DNA of 64,000 nucleotides, from assembly GCA_027491085.1 (NCBI GenBank), contig JAIXWW010000011.1, forward strand, positions 124,001 to 188,000, written 5' to 3'. Positions 54,711-63,903 of the stretch are shown in pieces (positions within the stretch are counted from its first letter, which is position 1; each line of letters begins with the position of its first letter). Source of the DNA: Bacteroidota bacterium (GTDB taxonomy: Bacteria > Bacteroidota > Bacteroidia > UKL13-3). The notes under the pieces are model-generated. The model was not told where the DNA came from, did not search any database, and saw nothing but the letters and a program-made list of their open reading frames with translations. Made by a program: the position numbers and the translations under genes.

Positions 54711-55994
54711 ATGAGAAAGATTAACGCAATTATTTATTTACTGTTTATTATTTTAATCAGTAGTAAATGTAAGGAAGAGGCAATAAAGCCTCTTCCTAAG
54801 AAAAATATTGGAGAATATCCCACTCCAGCATTAGATACTTTATGGACTGCTCCATTGGGTTTTAGTATTACACCCAAATTCATCAACAATAAGGATGTAT
54901 TAATGAGTTCGCAATACACTGATCCAAAAGGAGAGATTTTTAAATTATTTGACGGAAATACTGGCAAACAAAAGTGGGAATGGGCAGACTATTTTAAAGT
55001 AGAGGAAGATTTTAGCGGAGGAAGCCATACCGTAATTAATGATGCATTGATTTTGTGTGGGAGAAATGCCACCTATGCGCTCAATATGCTTACTGGGCAA
55101 ACACTTTGGAAACATTTAATGGATACCATGATTGGTTCACCACAAATATATAATGACGAAGATGGTTATATTTACCATGGATTTGGTAGTAAAACAGAAA
55201 ACTCTACTTATTATATTTACAAAACCAAATACCATGAACCCAAATGGGAATTGGTTTGTACGTTCAAAGATACTTTACCTGTAGACAGGGTACTTGGAAC
55301 TTCCGTTGCGTGCTCAAATAATGCCAAAGGAGAAAAAATAATGGTTTTTACTTTATACATGGATTATACTTTAAAAGGAGAACTTAAAACCGTTTCGAAA
55401 GTTTGTGGATATAATTTAAATACCCAGCAATACGAATGGATAAAAGACTACTCAGATCAATGGGGAGAGTTGAGTGTATGTAAAATGCAGAGCGGTAATA
55501 GTAAAGTTTTTACCTTTGCAGCCAAAGGTCCCAGAGGACTATTTCTAGCTTTTGATGTAAACAATGGCAATATTGCTTGGAAACAAGAACTACCCGAATA
55601 CGGAACCAGTTTAATGCTGTACAAAAATAGCATTGTAATTACTAGCGATTATGGAAGTACAACTGATAAAGGTTTTGTAATAAGTTTTGACCAAAATAGT
55701 GGCAACAAAATTTGGGAAAGTATTTTTATTACAGAAAATATAATGGGGAAACCTAGCTATCAATTTGGTTTTGATGCTTCCAACATTTTTAAAAACTACC
55801 TTTTCTCTACTCAATGTGATAATTTATTGGTATTGAATTTAGACAATGGTGCAATAGTTTTTAACAAGCCTGTTTCATTACCAAATGGTTGCTTACAATA
55901 TGGGGTTGCTATAAATGAACAAAAACGTTGTTTTTATGTGCAAGACAGAAACAAAGCCATCTGTTATAAACTGCCAGAAGAAGTAAAATATTAA
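54711..55994 (+). CDS. PQQ-type beta-propeller lipoprotein (BamB-like)
   Basis: A 427-residue lipoprotein with lipobox ISSKC at about residues 16-20 and a PQQ-like/WD40-type propeller. Repeated blades show the W/G signature: GKQKWEWADYF, GQTLWKHLMD, NIAWKQELPEYG, GNKIWESIF, each following a G-N or N-G turn. It resembles the outer-membrane assembly protein BamB in layout but is longer. No enzyme motif. Translation is almost certainly coupled to the lipase gene before it (2 bp gap) and to the barrel gene after it (1 bp gap). Confidence 0.85.
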   Translation: MRKINAIIYLLFIILISSKCKEEAIKPLPKKNIGEYPTPALDTLWTAPLGFSITPKFINNKDVLMSSQYTDPKGEIFKLFDGNTGKQKWEWADYFKVEEDFSGGSHTVINDALILCGRNATYALNMLTGQTLWKHLMDTMIGSPQIYNDEDGYIYHGFGSKTENSTYYIYKTKYHEPKWELVCTFKDTLPVDRVLGTSVACSNNAKGEKIMVFTLYMDYTLKGELKTVSKVCGYNLNTQQYEWIKDYSDQWGELSVCKMQSGNSKVFTFAAKGPRGLFLAFDVNNGNIAWKQELPEYGTSLMLYKNSIVITSDYGSTTDKGFVISFDQNSGNKIWESIFITENIMGKPSYQFGFDASNIFKNYLFSTQCDNLLVLNLDNGAIVFNKPVSLPNGCLQYGVAINEQKRCFYVQDRNKAICYKLPEEVKY

Positions 55995-55995
55995 T

Positions 55996-56745
55996 ATGAA
56001 AAATACAGTCTTAATCATTAGTTTTCTATTGGCTAATACTTTATTAGCTCAAGATTCAAGTAAGTTTATCCTCTTTTTAAACCCCTATTTTACCAGCGAT
56101 AAACACGACAATCCTTATAGAATAACAAACATTAATTCCAATACCAGCATTCCAGGATACCCTGTAATAGAAGAACAAATGAAATATTCCTATTATAGTG
56201 CTGGCATTGATGTTAAAGGTTATATTATTTTACCCCATCGTTTTCTAGCCATTTTCCAGGTTGGAATAGGAAAAGACAAATACTACTCCTCTTTGCCTTA
56301 TCAAAAATATTTGGATATAGATAATTGGGAGAAAAGAGAAAAAACAGAAGAAATTACTGGATTTAGATTTAAATACCAATATGGTATTGGAAAACAGTTT
56401 TTCTTAGAAAATAAAAACAAGTTAAGTTTAAACGTAGAGGGATTGATTTATCTTAATTCAAACTTATTTAATAAAAAAACAACTAATAACAAAGTAGGAC
56501 AAACAGACTTCTTATACGACAGAGAATATAGCGGTTCAAATACAAATTATGGTGTTAAATGCAATCTTGCCTTCAATTATCAAATGTTCAAACATTTTGG
56601 TATTGGACTTGCCCTCAACAATTTGATTAATATTTATGGGTCAAAAATCTATGATAATGAACTCATTTATATTGATGAAACGGAAACTATTACAAAAATA
56701 GCTGAAATGTCAAGGCCTGTATTTTCATTGGTTTTATTTTTTTAA
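55996..56745 (+). CDS. Outer-membrane beta-barrel protein, last gene of the envelope operon
   Basis: A 249-residue exported protein: signal peptide ending in NTLLAQ, then amphipathic strands (GYIILPHRFLAIFQVGIG, FRFKYQYGIGKQFF, KLSLNVEGLIYLN, YGVKCNLAFNYQM, GIGLALNNLI) and a final strand PVFSLVLFF with terminal Phe, the usual barrel-assembly signal. It starts 1 bp after the propeller gene stop, so it is translationally coupled. No family match in mind. Confidence 0.75.
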   Translation: MKNTVLIISFLLANTLLAQDSSKFILFLNPYFTSDKHDNPYRITNINSNTSIPGYPVIEEQMKYSYYSAGIDVKGYIILPHRFLAIFQVGIGKDKYYSSLPYQKYLDIDNWEKREKTEEITGFRFKYQYGIGKQFFLENKNKLSLNVEGLIYLNSNLFNKKTTNNKVGQTDFLYDREYSGSNTNYGVKCNLAFNYQMFKHFGIGLALNNLINIYGSKIYDNELIYIDETETITKIAEMSRPVFSLVLFF

Positions 56746-56952
56746 TTTTTTTTCCATTAAAATCTAACTAATTTTACCTAAAGGAGGGTGTGGAATTAAT
56801 ATACAGATTCCTGTTTTTGCTATAGGTTTTCTGATGGTTTATGGCAAATTGAGTCAAATTTTTAATCATTAAGCATGAGATAATCAAAAAAGTATATCCC
56901 TTAAATAACCAAGAAACTAAATTAATGTTAAACAAATAAAAAAAACTAATTT

Positions 56953-57630
56953 ATGAAAAAAACAATAATAACAGCATTCACCTTATTAGCAGTTTTAATG
57001 GCTAACGCCCAAATTAATAAAGGTACAAAAGCCTTAGGGTTTAATTTGGCAGCTATTTATAATAGTAACAAATCAACTAAAGAAAGTACTTTTAACACTT
57101 CTGGTTATGAAATGAATAGAACAACTCAGGGTTTTGCAATACAACCAGTTTTAGAATACTTTGTTGGTAAAAATTTAAGTTTGGGAATTGGCTTTAATTA
57201 TAGTATTAATTTAGTAAATGAAAAAAATACTTTTGGTACTAGCACTAGTTCATCCGATTACAACTTAAAGAACTATGGTTTGCAAGTTCAATTTAAAAAG
57301 TATTGGTTTGCTACCAATAAGGTTGCCTTTACTTTTACCCCTGCTATTGCCGCAATTTATAATGATAATACATACGAAAATACAAGCAATAATGGGCTGA
57401 CAGATAAAAATACATTTAATTATTGGCAATATGGTATTGGAGGTAATTTGGGCGCAGCTTATTTTATCAAACAAAACGTAATATTAGAAGGACAAACCAA
57501 CTTTTTTAGCTATTCGTTTAATTCAGAATCAAGCCTAATTAGCAGCGGAAAAAATACTGCTATTTCAATCATCCCAACCAATTTATCTTTAGGGTTCAAA
57601 TTTATTTTTGGTAATCAAAACATAAATTAA
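56953..57630 (+). CDS. Outer-membrane beta-barrel protein
   Basis: A 225-residue exported barrel: signal peptide ending in LMANAQ, then strands in sequence (TKALGFNLAAIYN, FAIQPVLEYFVGKNLSLGIGFNY, YGLQVQFKKYWF, VAFTFTPAIAAIYN, YGIGGNLGAAYFIKQN, LSLGFKFIFG). It resembles the general outer-membrane beta-barrel (porin-family) proteins with 8 strands. A 207-bp gap and no visible terminator before it leave open whether it belongs to the operon upstream. It is followed by a strong terminator. Confidence 0.75.
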   Translation: MKKTIITAFTLLAVLMANAQINKGTKALGFNLAAIYNSNKSTKESTFNTSGYEMNRTTQGFAIQPVLEYFVGKNLSLGIGFNYSINLVNEKNTFGTSTSSSDYNLKNYGLQVQFKKYWFATNKVAFTFTPAIAAIYNDNTYENTSNNGLTDKNTFNYWQYGIGGNLGAAYFIKQNVILEGQTNFFSYSFNSESSLISSGKNTAISIIPTNLSLGFKFIFGNQNIN

Positions 57631-57648
57631 ATTATGGTTTGCTAAACC

Positions 57649-57688
57649 AAAAAATCCCAATTGTAACATAATACAATTGGGATTTTTT
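57649..57688 (+). terminator. Terminator after the barrel protein
   Basis: Perfect 16-bp stem aaaaaatcccaattgt / acaattgggatttttt, 8-base loop, 18 bp after the stop. Confidence 0.9.
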
Positions 57689-57690
57689 AA

Positions 57691-57792
57691 TCCGTCAGAC
57701 GCTTAATTGGACTTTGCGTTGCCAAGACGTCAGACGGATGATTTTTTATTTTAAATGTAAATTTTGAGATTGCTTCTTCCGCTGTGGCGGAA
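57691..57792. repeat. Two dispersed palindromes between the barrel and rpoD
   Basis: tccgtcagacg (57691-57701) pairs with cgtcagacgga (57728-57738) with one mismatch, forming an imperfect hairpin around 26 bases. A second hairpin, ttccgc / gcggaa (57777-57792), follows. Both are in a spacer of ~125 bp between convergent genes and do not look like terminators. Confidence 0.6.
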
Positions 57793-57813
57793 ACGCAATG
57801 ACCAAAAATTTGA

Positions 57814-58677
57814 TTATCCTAAATAAGATTTTAAGATTTTGCTTTTCGATGATTTACGCAATCTGCGAAGTGCTTTTTCTTTGATTTGGCGCACACGCTC
57901 GCGTGTTAAACCAATTTTTTCACTGATATCTTCTAGTGTATGAGCTGGTCCACCATCTAAACCGTAATAGAACTTCAACACATCTTTTTCTTTTTCGCTT
58001 AAGGTTGAAATAACACGGTTAATTTCTTTTTGTAACGATTCGTTGATTAACTGAACATCTGGTCTTGGTTCATCATTGCTATCCAAAATACCCAATAAAG
58101 TATTGTCCTCTCCTTCGGTTAAAGGCGCATCAATTGATAAATGACGACCAGTACTACGTAATGCATTCTCTACTTCTAAAATTGGAATATCCATAGATAA
58201 AGCAATTTCTTCAACAGTTGGTTCACGCTCTAATTCTTGCTCTAACTTAGCAGCGGCATTTCCAATTCTACCTATTGAACCAACCTTATTTAAAGGTAAA
58301 CGAACAATACGACTTTGGTCTGCTAAAGCCTGTAAAATTGATTGACGAATCCACCAAACAGCATAAGAGATGAATTTAAAACCACGGGTTTCATCAAATC
58401 TTTTAGCTGCTTTTATTAATCCTAAATTTCCTTCGTTTATTAAATCACCAAGTGTTAATCCTTGGTTTTGGTATTGCTTTGATACAGAAACCACAAAACG
58501 TAAATTTGCATTTACCAAACGCTCCAAAGCTACTTGATCTCCCTCTCTAATTCTGCGTGCAAGCTCTACTTCTTCTTGCGCATCAATCATGGAAACCTTG
58601 CTAATTTCGTTGAGATATTTATCTAACGATTTACTCTCACGGTTGGTAAACTGTTTACTGATTTTTAGTTGCCTCAT
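57814..58677 (-). CDS. rpoD: Primary RNA polymerase sigma factor (RpoD/SigA)
   Basis: Sigma-70 family factor of 287 residues directing RNA polymerase to housekeeping promoters. Regions 1.2 ([12 protein letters not shown]), 2 ([37 protein letters not shown], then [17 protein letters not shown] for -10 binding), 3 ([12 protein letters not shown]) and 4 ([28 protein letters not shown], the HTH) are present. Region 1.1 is missing, as is usual for Bacteroidota RpoD. The product recognises the TAnnTTTG promoters marked here. Its own promoter must lie in the 290 bp upstream, but I could not pin a -7 box there. Confidence 0.97.
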   Translation of the reverse strand: MRQLKISKQFTNRESKSLDKYLNEISKVSMIDAQEEVELARRIREGDQVALERLVNANLRFVVSVSKQYQNQGLTLGDLINEGNLGLIKAAKRFDETRGFKFISYAVWWIRQSILQALADQSRIVRLPLNKVGSIGRIGNAAAKLEQELEREPTVEEIALSMDIPILEVENALRSTGRHLSIDAPLTEGEDNTLLGILDSNDEPRPDVQLINESLQKEINRVISTLSEKEKDVLKFYYGLDGGPAHTLEDISEKIGLTRERVRQIKEKALRRLRKSSKSKILKSYLG

Positions 58678-58916
58678 GGCTATTTATTTTTCCTCTCTAC
58701 TTTTATTGGTTGTAAAATTGACTTGCAAATGTCGGATAATTTTACAGCCTTTTAATCATTTTTCATAACAAAATTTTATTTCAAAATAAAAAGAAAACGC
58801 TATATACTGACAAACAGCTACTTAAATAAATTAAATTTTTATATGTTTTTTTTCATATCAAAACATAATAATTGCAACAATCAAATTATCAGCGCATTGA
58901 ATTTTTATAAAATAAA

Positions 58917-58946
58917 AATGCAAGCACATATTATGGCTTGCATTTC
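58917..58946 (-). terminator. Terminator of the M6 metalloprotease gene
   Basis: 10-bp stem aaatgcaagc / gcttgcattt, 10-base loop, 21 bp downstream of the M6 gene stop on the minus strand. The rest of 58678-58967 is AT-rich and has no gene. Confidence 0.75.
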
Positions 58947-58967
58947 TATTAATATTGTTTAATGAAC

Positions 58968-61322
58968 TTATTTATTGGTTTTCACTATTTTTATAACACT
59001 GGTTTTATTGTTTACTAACAACTTAATAAAATAAATACCATTAACCCATAAATCATCTTTGTGAGTCAATGTAAAACTGTTCACTCCCTTTTTTACATCA
59101 ATATTAGCGTTATATGTTTGTTGACCAAAAACATTTAATACCTCCATACTGCCTTTACATGCATCTTCTGCATTAAAACTTAAAGAAATTTCATCGTTAA
59201 ATGGATTAGGAAAACAATTCAAATTCTCAATAAAATTGTTTTTTTCTAATCCTGTTGTCCAAATATCTACTTCAGATTTAAAAGTATCGGTACAACTTGA
59301 TTTATAGGCAAGTAATGTAATAGGGATTTTACCAAGGGTTTTAAATTTATACCCAAATGGATCAATTGAATTATTTGAACTTGTACCTAATCGCCAAATC
59401 ATAAAGTCGTAATTGCTACAATTATTTACAAAGTAAAATGAATCTGCACTTAATCGGGTTATTGTACCTGATGCTTTGGGACTATCTTTAATTATATAAG
59501 TAGCAGAAGTTGAATCGATTGGATTATTGGCTGAATCTAACACATAAAGTTTTGCAATAAAAGTTCCAACTTTTTTATAGGTATAAGAAGGGTTTTCGTC
59601 CATTACCTCTGCAGAACTGTCACCAAAATTCCATTTGTATTTATTAGCAAAAAGGGAGCTATTTACAAAATTAACTTTGTAAGGCATACAACCACTGGTT
59701 GGTCCACTTGTAAATGATGCTGTTGATTTTGTTCCTAAATTAAAGGTAATTGAACTATCAGCATTAAGCGTAATATTTGTTATGGTAATATTAGAAGGTG
59801 TTCTAACTCCTTGCGAAGTAGGATGCAAATAGCTAGAAGGATTGGTGGTATTACTAAAATTTTTATTATTGGCAGAACCGGGAAATAAATCGCCTCCATC
59901 TCCTCTATTTGTGCCTCTTTCTAAATGCCTAAATCCGTCTGCTTGCATTAGTCCTGTTCCATATCGAGCTGTATCATTGTTTACATTATTGCCTCCACCT
60001 GCAGAAAGCAGCTTGGCATAGTTGGTATTAATGTGCCAAATAGCTAAGCCTTTTCCGGGTATATACTTATCATTTCCTTTTAACTGTCTGTTTTCTAATA
60101 AAAAATATTCATTACTTCTTGACGTGTTTATTCTATAGCTAAAATTACTATCGGCCAATGCTTTTGGTATGGTGTAGGTGCCATTTTTAGCTATTACAGT
60201 AGGTGTGTGCCATTCCATTACCATTCTACTCCATGCGTCAAAAAGACAAGGTGTTCTTTCCCCATTAAGCCATGGTCCACCTGCCATATTTGTAAAACTT
60301 CCTGCTCCCTCGCCTTTGCTTTGCGTACTGTATAAATCAGGCAAATCTAATATGTGTCCAAATTCGTGAGTCATTACACCAATTCCAACTGTACTGTATG
60401 ATCCATTATTGTATCTTTTTTCAGGAAAAAAGCAAAAAGAACCAATACTTTTACCATCATCTGTGGTTAATCCACCCCAATATGTACTTCTAAAACTCCA
60501 AATATAATTATTGGCATTTGGTGCACTTTGTTCTTCAGCTCCAATACCTGCATGTAAAAGTACCAAACCATCTACTTCTCCATCATTGTCATTGTCGTAA
60601 ATCGAAAAATCAACACCTGCAGAATCCGCTGCCACAACTGCATCTCTCACCAAATCTTGCGTATTGCTGCTATAGTTTTCATTTCCTTTACCATAATTAA
60701 TATAATTCATGTCGGCCATATACCAACCAAAAACATCACTGTTTAATGTTAATTGACCAAATGATGTCCTTAAATAATAATCTTTAAAACTACCGGTGAC
60801 ATTGTAATTTGTTTGATTGAATAAATTTTCAACGATGCTTTTCTGAACAGTAGCACGCAAATCGGGATATTCAATTAATAATACACAAACTTTATGAATT
60901 CCTTTTGTTGGAAAACCTTGTGGACCTGCTTTTTTAAGAGTGGTGTTTTCTAATTTAGTAAGTTGCAAAAAAGTTTCAGCTAAAATGGCTTGTTGGGTTT
61001 TACTGTAACGTAAGTGTTTTGAAAAACTGTTTTTGCCAGGAAATGTATTTGCATTTGTAGCCTTAATTCCGCTTGGACTTAAGTTTCCGTTTGCATCAAT
61101 ATAGGCATATTCAAAAATACCATTTCCATTAACCAATACAGTGTAACCTTCAATTGTTTCTATGTAACTTTCTTGCTCATTTCCATAAGCCATCAGCGTT
61201 ATTTTTGAACCATCGGTTTGTTTTATGGTATTGGCCTCGGGCGATACAGGACAATTGCTGCGTTGCGCAAATACTTGTAAGCCGATAAAATAAGAAATAC
61301 TTAGTAAAATTATTTTCTTCAT
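58968..61322 (-). CDS. M6-family secreted metalloprotease (T9SS)
   Basis: A 784-residue exported zinc protease. Signal peptide ends in QVFAQR. The M6 (immune-inhibitor-A-like) catalytic domain covers about 90-480, with the zinc site HEFGHILDLPDLY (from about residue 317) and a distal Tyr/Asp pair (DNDNDGEVDGLVLLHAG). A PKD/Ig-like domain (about 530-620; YKWNFGDSS...NPSYTYKKVG) and a T9SS domain (from about 708; LNCFPNPFNDE...VNGIYFIKLL) follow. It degrades proteins outside the cell; natural substrate unknown. The DUF5522 gene upstream ends 89 bp before its start. Confidence 0.9.
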   Translation of the reverse strand: MKKIILLSISYFIGLQVFAQRSNCPVSPEANTIKQTDGSKITLMAYGNEQESYIETIEGYTVLVNGNGIFEYAYIDANGNLSPSGIKATNANTFPGKNSFSKHLRYSKTQQAILAETFLQLTKLENTTLKKAGPQGFPTKGIHKVCVLLIEYPDLRATVQKSIVENLFNQTNYNVTGSFKDYYLRTSFGQLTLNSDVFGWYMADMNYINYGKGNENYSSNTQDLVRDAVVAADSAGVDFSIYDNDNDGEVDGLVLLHAGIGAEEQSAPNANNYIWSFRSTYWGGLTTDDGKSIGSFCFFPEKRYNNGSYSTVGIGVMTHEFGHILDLPDLYSTQSKGEGAGSFTNMAGGPWLNGERTPCLFDAWSRMVMEWHTPTVIAKNGTYTIPKALADSNFSYRINTSRSNEYFLLENRQLKGNDKYIPGKGLAIWHINTNYAKLLSAGGGNNVNNDTARYGTGLMQADGFRHLERGTNRGDGGDLFPGSANNKNFSNTTNPSSYLHPTSQGVRTPSNITITNITLNADSSITFNLGTKSTASFTSGPTSGCMPYKVNFVNSSLFANKYKWNFGDSSAEVMDENPSYTYKKVGTFIAKLYVLDSANNPIDSTSATYIIKDSPKASGTITRLSADSFYFVNNCSNYDFMIWRLGTSSNNSIDPFGYKFKTLGKIPITLLAYKSSCTDTFKSEVDIWTTGLEKNNFIENLNCFPNPFNDEISLSFNAEDACKGSMEVLNVFGQQTYNANIDVKKGVNSFTLTHKDDLWVNGIYFIKLLVNNKTSVIKIVKTNK

Positions 61323-61411
61323 TTTTTAATTTTTAATCATGCAAAATAGCAATCAAATGATTTAAAAAAAATAATTGGAAATAATATGACCAAATTCAAA
61401 TAATTGATTTT

Positions 61412-61597
61412 CTATTTCTTAAACCCGTAAGGACAATGTTTACAGCCGCTATTGCAACAATAGCCACGCAATTTGTGGTATAGTTCGGTAAATACCATGT
61501 AACCATTTTCATTGTAATAAAAGTGAGTCCCTTCTTTTAAATCACTCTTTTTAGGAATATTACTTTTGGTAATTAATGTTTTAATTTTTGAGTCCAT
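61412..61597 (-). CDS. DUF5522 small cysteine-rich protein
   Basis: A 61-residue cytosolic protein with the DUF5522 signature: GTHFYYNENGYMVFTELYH then RGYCCNSGCKHCPYGF. The four cysteines (CC-x3-C-x2-C) are arranged like a metal or Fe-S knot. Its start codon shares one base with the stop of the propeller gene upstream (TAATG), so translation is coupled. Unknown function. Confidence 0.88.
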   Translation of the reverse strand: MDSKIKTLITKSNIPKKSDLKEGTHFYYNENGYMVFTELYHKLRGYCCNSGCKHCPYGFKK

Positions 61598-62637
61598 TAA
61601 TTGTAGTAAAAATAAAAGTCGCTGGTAATTTTTCCAGCAGTAAATTTGCCTAATAATTGCCCGTTGAAATCGTATCGATAAACATCGCTGTTAGAGTTAA
61701 AATCTTTGGCATCGCTTACCATAATTTCATGGTATTTTGGGTCAATGGCTAAGCCATAAAAAATACGTTGTTGTTTATCTATGATTGGATTTGGTGGTAA
61801 AATACTATCATTAATGTTCATTTTAAAAACGCCTTCATCAATCCAAAATAAGTTATTTCCTATTGCATTTACACGCAGTTTATTAGCATTGGTTTGAGGC
61901 GTTTTTATTTCAAATTGTTTTGTAATTTGTTTGGTTTCTAAATCTATTTTTACAATAAAATGCTTTTTGTTACTGGCATTGGCATCACCACAAAGAACCC
62001 ATAAATTATTACTAGCATCTTTTAAGATATTTTTTGGCGCAAATGGCGTTTCAATGCTATCAATTATTTGATTGGTATTTTCATCAATAATATTTATAGA
62101 ACTACCACGCAGATTGGTAGCATATGTTTTTCCATTTATCGAAATCATTTCTTCTACCCAACCCCAAAGCGGAATTTTCTTTAAAATTTGATTGTTGCTT
62201 AAGTCAACCACAAAAATATGGTTGTCATAAATATCGCTTACATAAGCTTTATTGGTACTTGTTTTTATAATATATCGTGGAGAGCGCAAACCAGTAATGG
62301 TGCCTATACTTTTAAATGTTTTTGGATTAATAATTTCAATTTTACTTGAATTATTGATGACCAAATATGCTTTGCCATTGATGATGTTCATAGATTGAAA
62401 AACATCGCCTAGTTTCCTATTATTAGCTTGAAAAAAAACATTATCAAACTTTTGGTTTAAGCCTAAATCTAAAAAACTTAACTCGGCATTGCCTTGCGTA
62501 TAATTCCCTTCATTAATGATAAAAACCCCATGTCCGCTAGAATCGGGGAGGGCATTAATTTGCGGCAAGTTCGGTGCTTTATCGCAACTGCTTATTGCAA
62601 ACAAAGCAATGGTGAAAAGGATAAATATTTTTTTCAA
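61597..62637 (-). CDS. YVTN/DUF5074-type surface beta-propeller lipoprotein (BtuG-like)
   Basis: A 346-residue lipoprotein with signal peptide and lipobox (FAISSC, Cys18), then a seven-bladed propeller of the YncE/YVTN type: blades with N-G-K-A-Y-L-V, N-K-A-Y-V-S-D-I-Y, N-G-K-T-Y-A-T-N and L-R-V-N-A-I-G-N. The N-terminal SSGHGVFIINEGNYTQGNAELSF matches the DUF5074 entry of BtuG-type proteins, which capture cobalamin at the surface in Bacteroides (Wexler et al.). This is by fold; binding of corrinoid is not shown here, and no TonB receptor lies in the window beside it. Overlaps the DUF5522 gene; follows the T9SS gene by 9 bp. Confidence 0.82.
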   Translation of the reverse strand: MKKIFILFTIALFAISSCDKAPNLPQINALPDSSGHGVFIINEGNYTQGNAELSFLDLGLNQKFDNVFFQANNRKLGDVFQSMNIINGKAYLVINNSSKIEIINPKTFKSIGTITGLRSPRYIIKTSTNKAYVSDIYDNHIFVVDLSNNQILKKIPLWGWVEEMISINGKTYATNLRGSSINIIDENTNQIIDSIETPFAPKNILKDASNNLWVLCGDANASNKKHFIVKIDLETKQITKQFEIKTPQTNANKLRVNAIGNNLFWIDEGVFKMNINDSILPPNPIIDKQQRIFYGLAIDPKYHEIMVSDAKDFNSNSDVYRYDFNGQLLGKFTAGKITSDFYFYYN

Positions 62638-62646
62638 AGCAATTGT

Positions 62647-63633
62647 TTAATTAACACTAATTTTTTGATGATACACTTTGTTTTGTTGCGCAATACTTAG
62701 GATATAAATTCCTGCTAATAATTTATTGGTTTCAATTTCAATTTTTGTATTTGCTTGGCTTGTAAATATTGTTTGGCCTTGTAAATTGCTAATGCTTACC
62801 TCTGCATTATTTAAGTTATTGATGATTAAATTTTCTCCATTATTTACAGGATTTGGAAACAAGGTAAACGGAAAATCTTTGGCTTGAAAAATATTGGTAT
62901 TGTATAATTGATTGATAACACCCACAGCATCTAAATCAAAGCCACTTGCTGCAAATGGAGTTGGCCATGAGTCAATAATTTTTCTTCCATTTTTATCGCG
63001 AGCAGGGTAAGCTGCATCTTTGTTCCCGACTACATCTATTAAGCGAACATGAGTTATTTTCCCAACATTGATGGATGATAAAGGCGCAAAAATATTGAGG
63101 TCGAATGGAGTGCCATAACCACCAATATACTTGCCCGCCAAACCATCAATTAAACTTACATCGGAGCCTTCAAAATTTCCTTTTTGAATAGTAGAGTCTA
63201 ACAAACATTGTGAAGGAAAACGTACATAATTTATTCCATCGCTACTTACTTCTACAAACGCCATTTCAGTATGGCTTTCGCCTTTGGTATTGTTTACAAT
63301 AAACCCATTTTCAAATATACAAAAATCAGGTCCTTCTTTGTCTGATATTGGATTATCGAACTGTAAAACAGCTATGCCCGAATCGCCTAAACTAATTACT
63401 TGTCCATCGGCTGCTAAGGTTCCGTAAAACTCGCTACCTACTGTAGCTTTGCCTAAAGTGGTATCTAGGTAATTTTGCCAACCACGTGTAACTTTACAAC
63501 TATTAGCCCAACCTTTAATAATGCTACTATCTTTGCTTATAGCCTTGGTACTTCCAAAACCAACTTGCTGGTCAAATTGACCAAAGGCAAACTTGCACAT
63601 AAGTATGGATAAAACTAATATTTTATTTTTCAT
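62647..63633 (-). CDS. T9SS-secreted cell-surface protein next to the propeller lipoprotein
   Basis: A 328-residue exported protein: signal peptide ending in FAFGQ, a ~230-residue conserved domain of the 'cell surface protein' type common beside propeller lipoproteins in Bacteroidota (GFGSTKAISKDSSIIKGWA, LGDSGIAVLQFDNPI, DFCIFENGF, ASGFDLDAVGVIN), and a sorting domain from about residue 253 (FTLFPNPVNNGE...LLAGIYILSIAQQ). Nine bp before the propeller gene on the same strand, so they are one operon. The function is unknown; a partner in substrate capture is plausible from context. Confidence 0.82.
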   Translation of the reverse strand: MKNKILVLSILMCKFAFGQFDQQVGFGSTKAISKDSSIIKGWANSCKVTRGWQNYLDTTLGKATVGSEFYGTLAADGQVISLGDSGIAVLQFDNPISDKEGPDFCIFENGFIVNNTKGESHTEMAFVEVSSDGINYVRFPSQCLLDSTIQKGNFEGSDVSLIDGLAGKYIGGYGTPFDLNIFAPLSSINVGKITHVRLIDVVGNKDAAYPARDKNGRKIIDSWPTPFAASGFDLDAVGVINQLYNTNIFQAKDFPFTLFPNPVNNGENLIINNLNNAEVSISNLQGQTIFTSQANTKIEIETNKLLAGIYILSIAQQNKVYHQKISVN

Positions 63634-63903
63634 TGTTTAAATTTTTGTCAGTTCGAGCGAAGTCGAGAACCTTTACTTTTGTTCTCATCCGATAGCAATC
63701 GGATTTGGCTCGAACTGACTTAGTTGTTTGTTTATTGTTTTCTAAATAAGAAGTAATTTATACTTCTATATCGGTTAGTTAAGAGAAATACATTTCGACT
63801 GGCTCAATGTCCGTGGTCGTTGAGCGTAGTCGAAACGAATATCAATTGAATTAAAAAGCTTATCTAAACGATATTACTTCATCATTTATACTTCATACTT
63901 TAC
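63634..63903. repeat. Spacer packed with dispersed repeats
   Basis: Two repeat structures. First, 63647-63658 (gtcagttcgagc) and 63708-63719 are perfect reverse complements enclosing another hairpin (tccgat-agca-atcgga, 63688-63703). Second, 63814-63839 is a copy of the repeat at 22219-22244 (25 of 26 bases) and pairs imperfectly with 63793-63800. There is no cobalamin-riboswitch-like core. No gene. Confidence 0.7.

Noticed and set aside
63634..63903. Cobalamin riboswitch before the propeller gene group
   Set aside because: The spacer contains dispersed repeats; I see no conserved B12-box or core.
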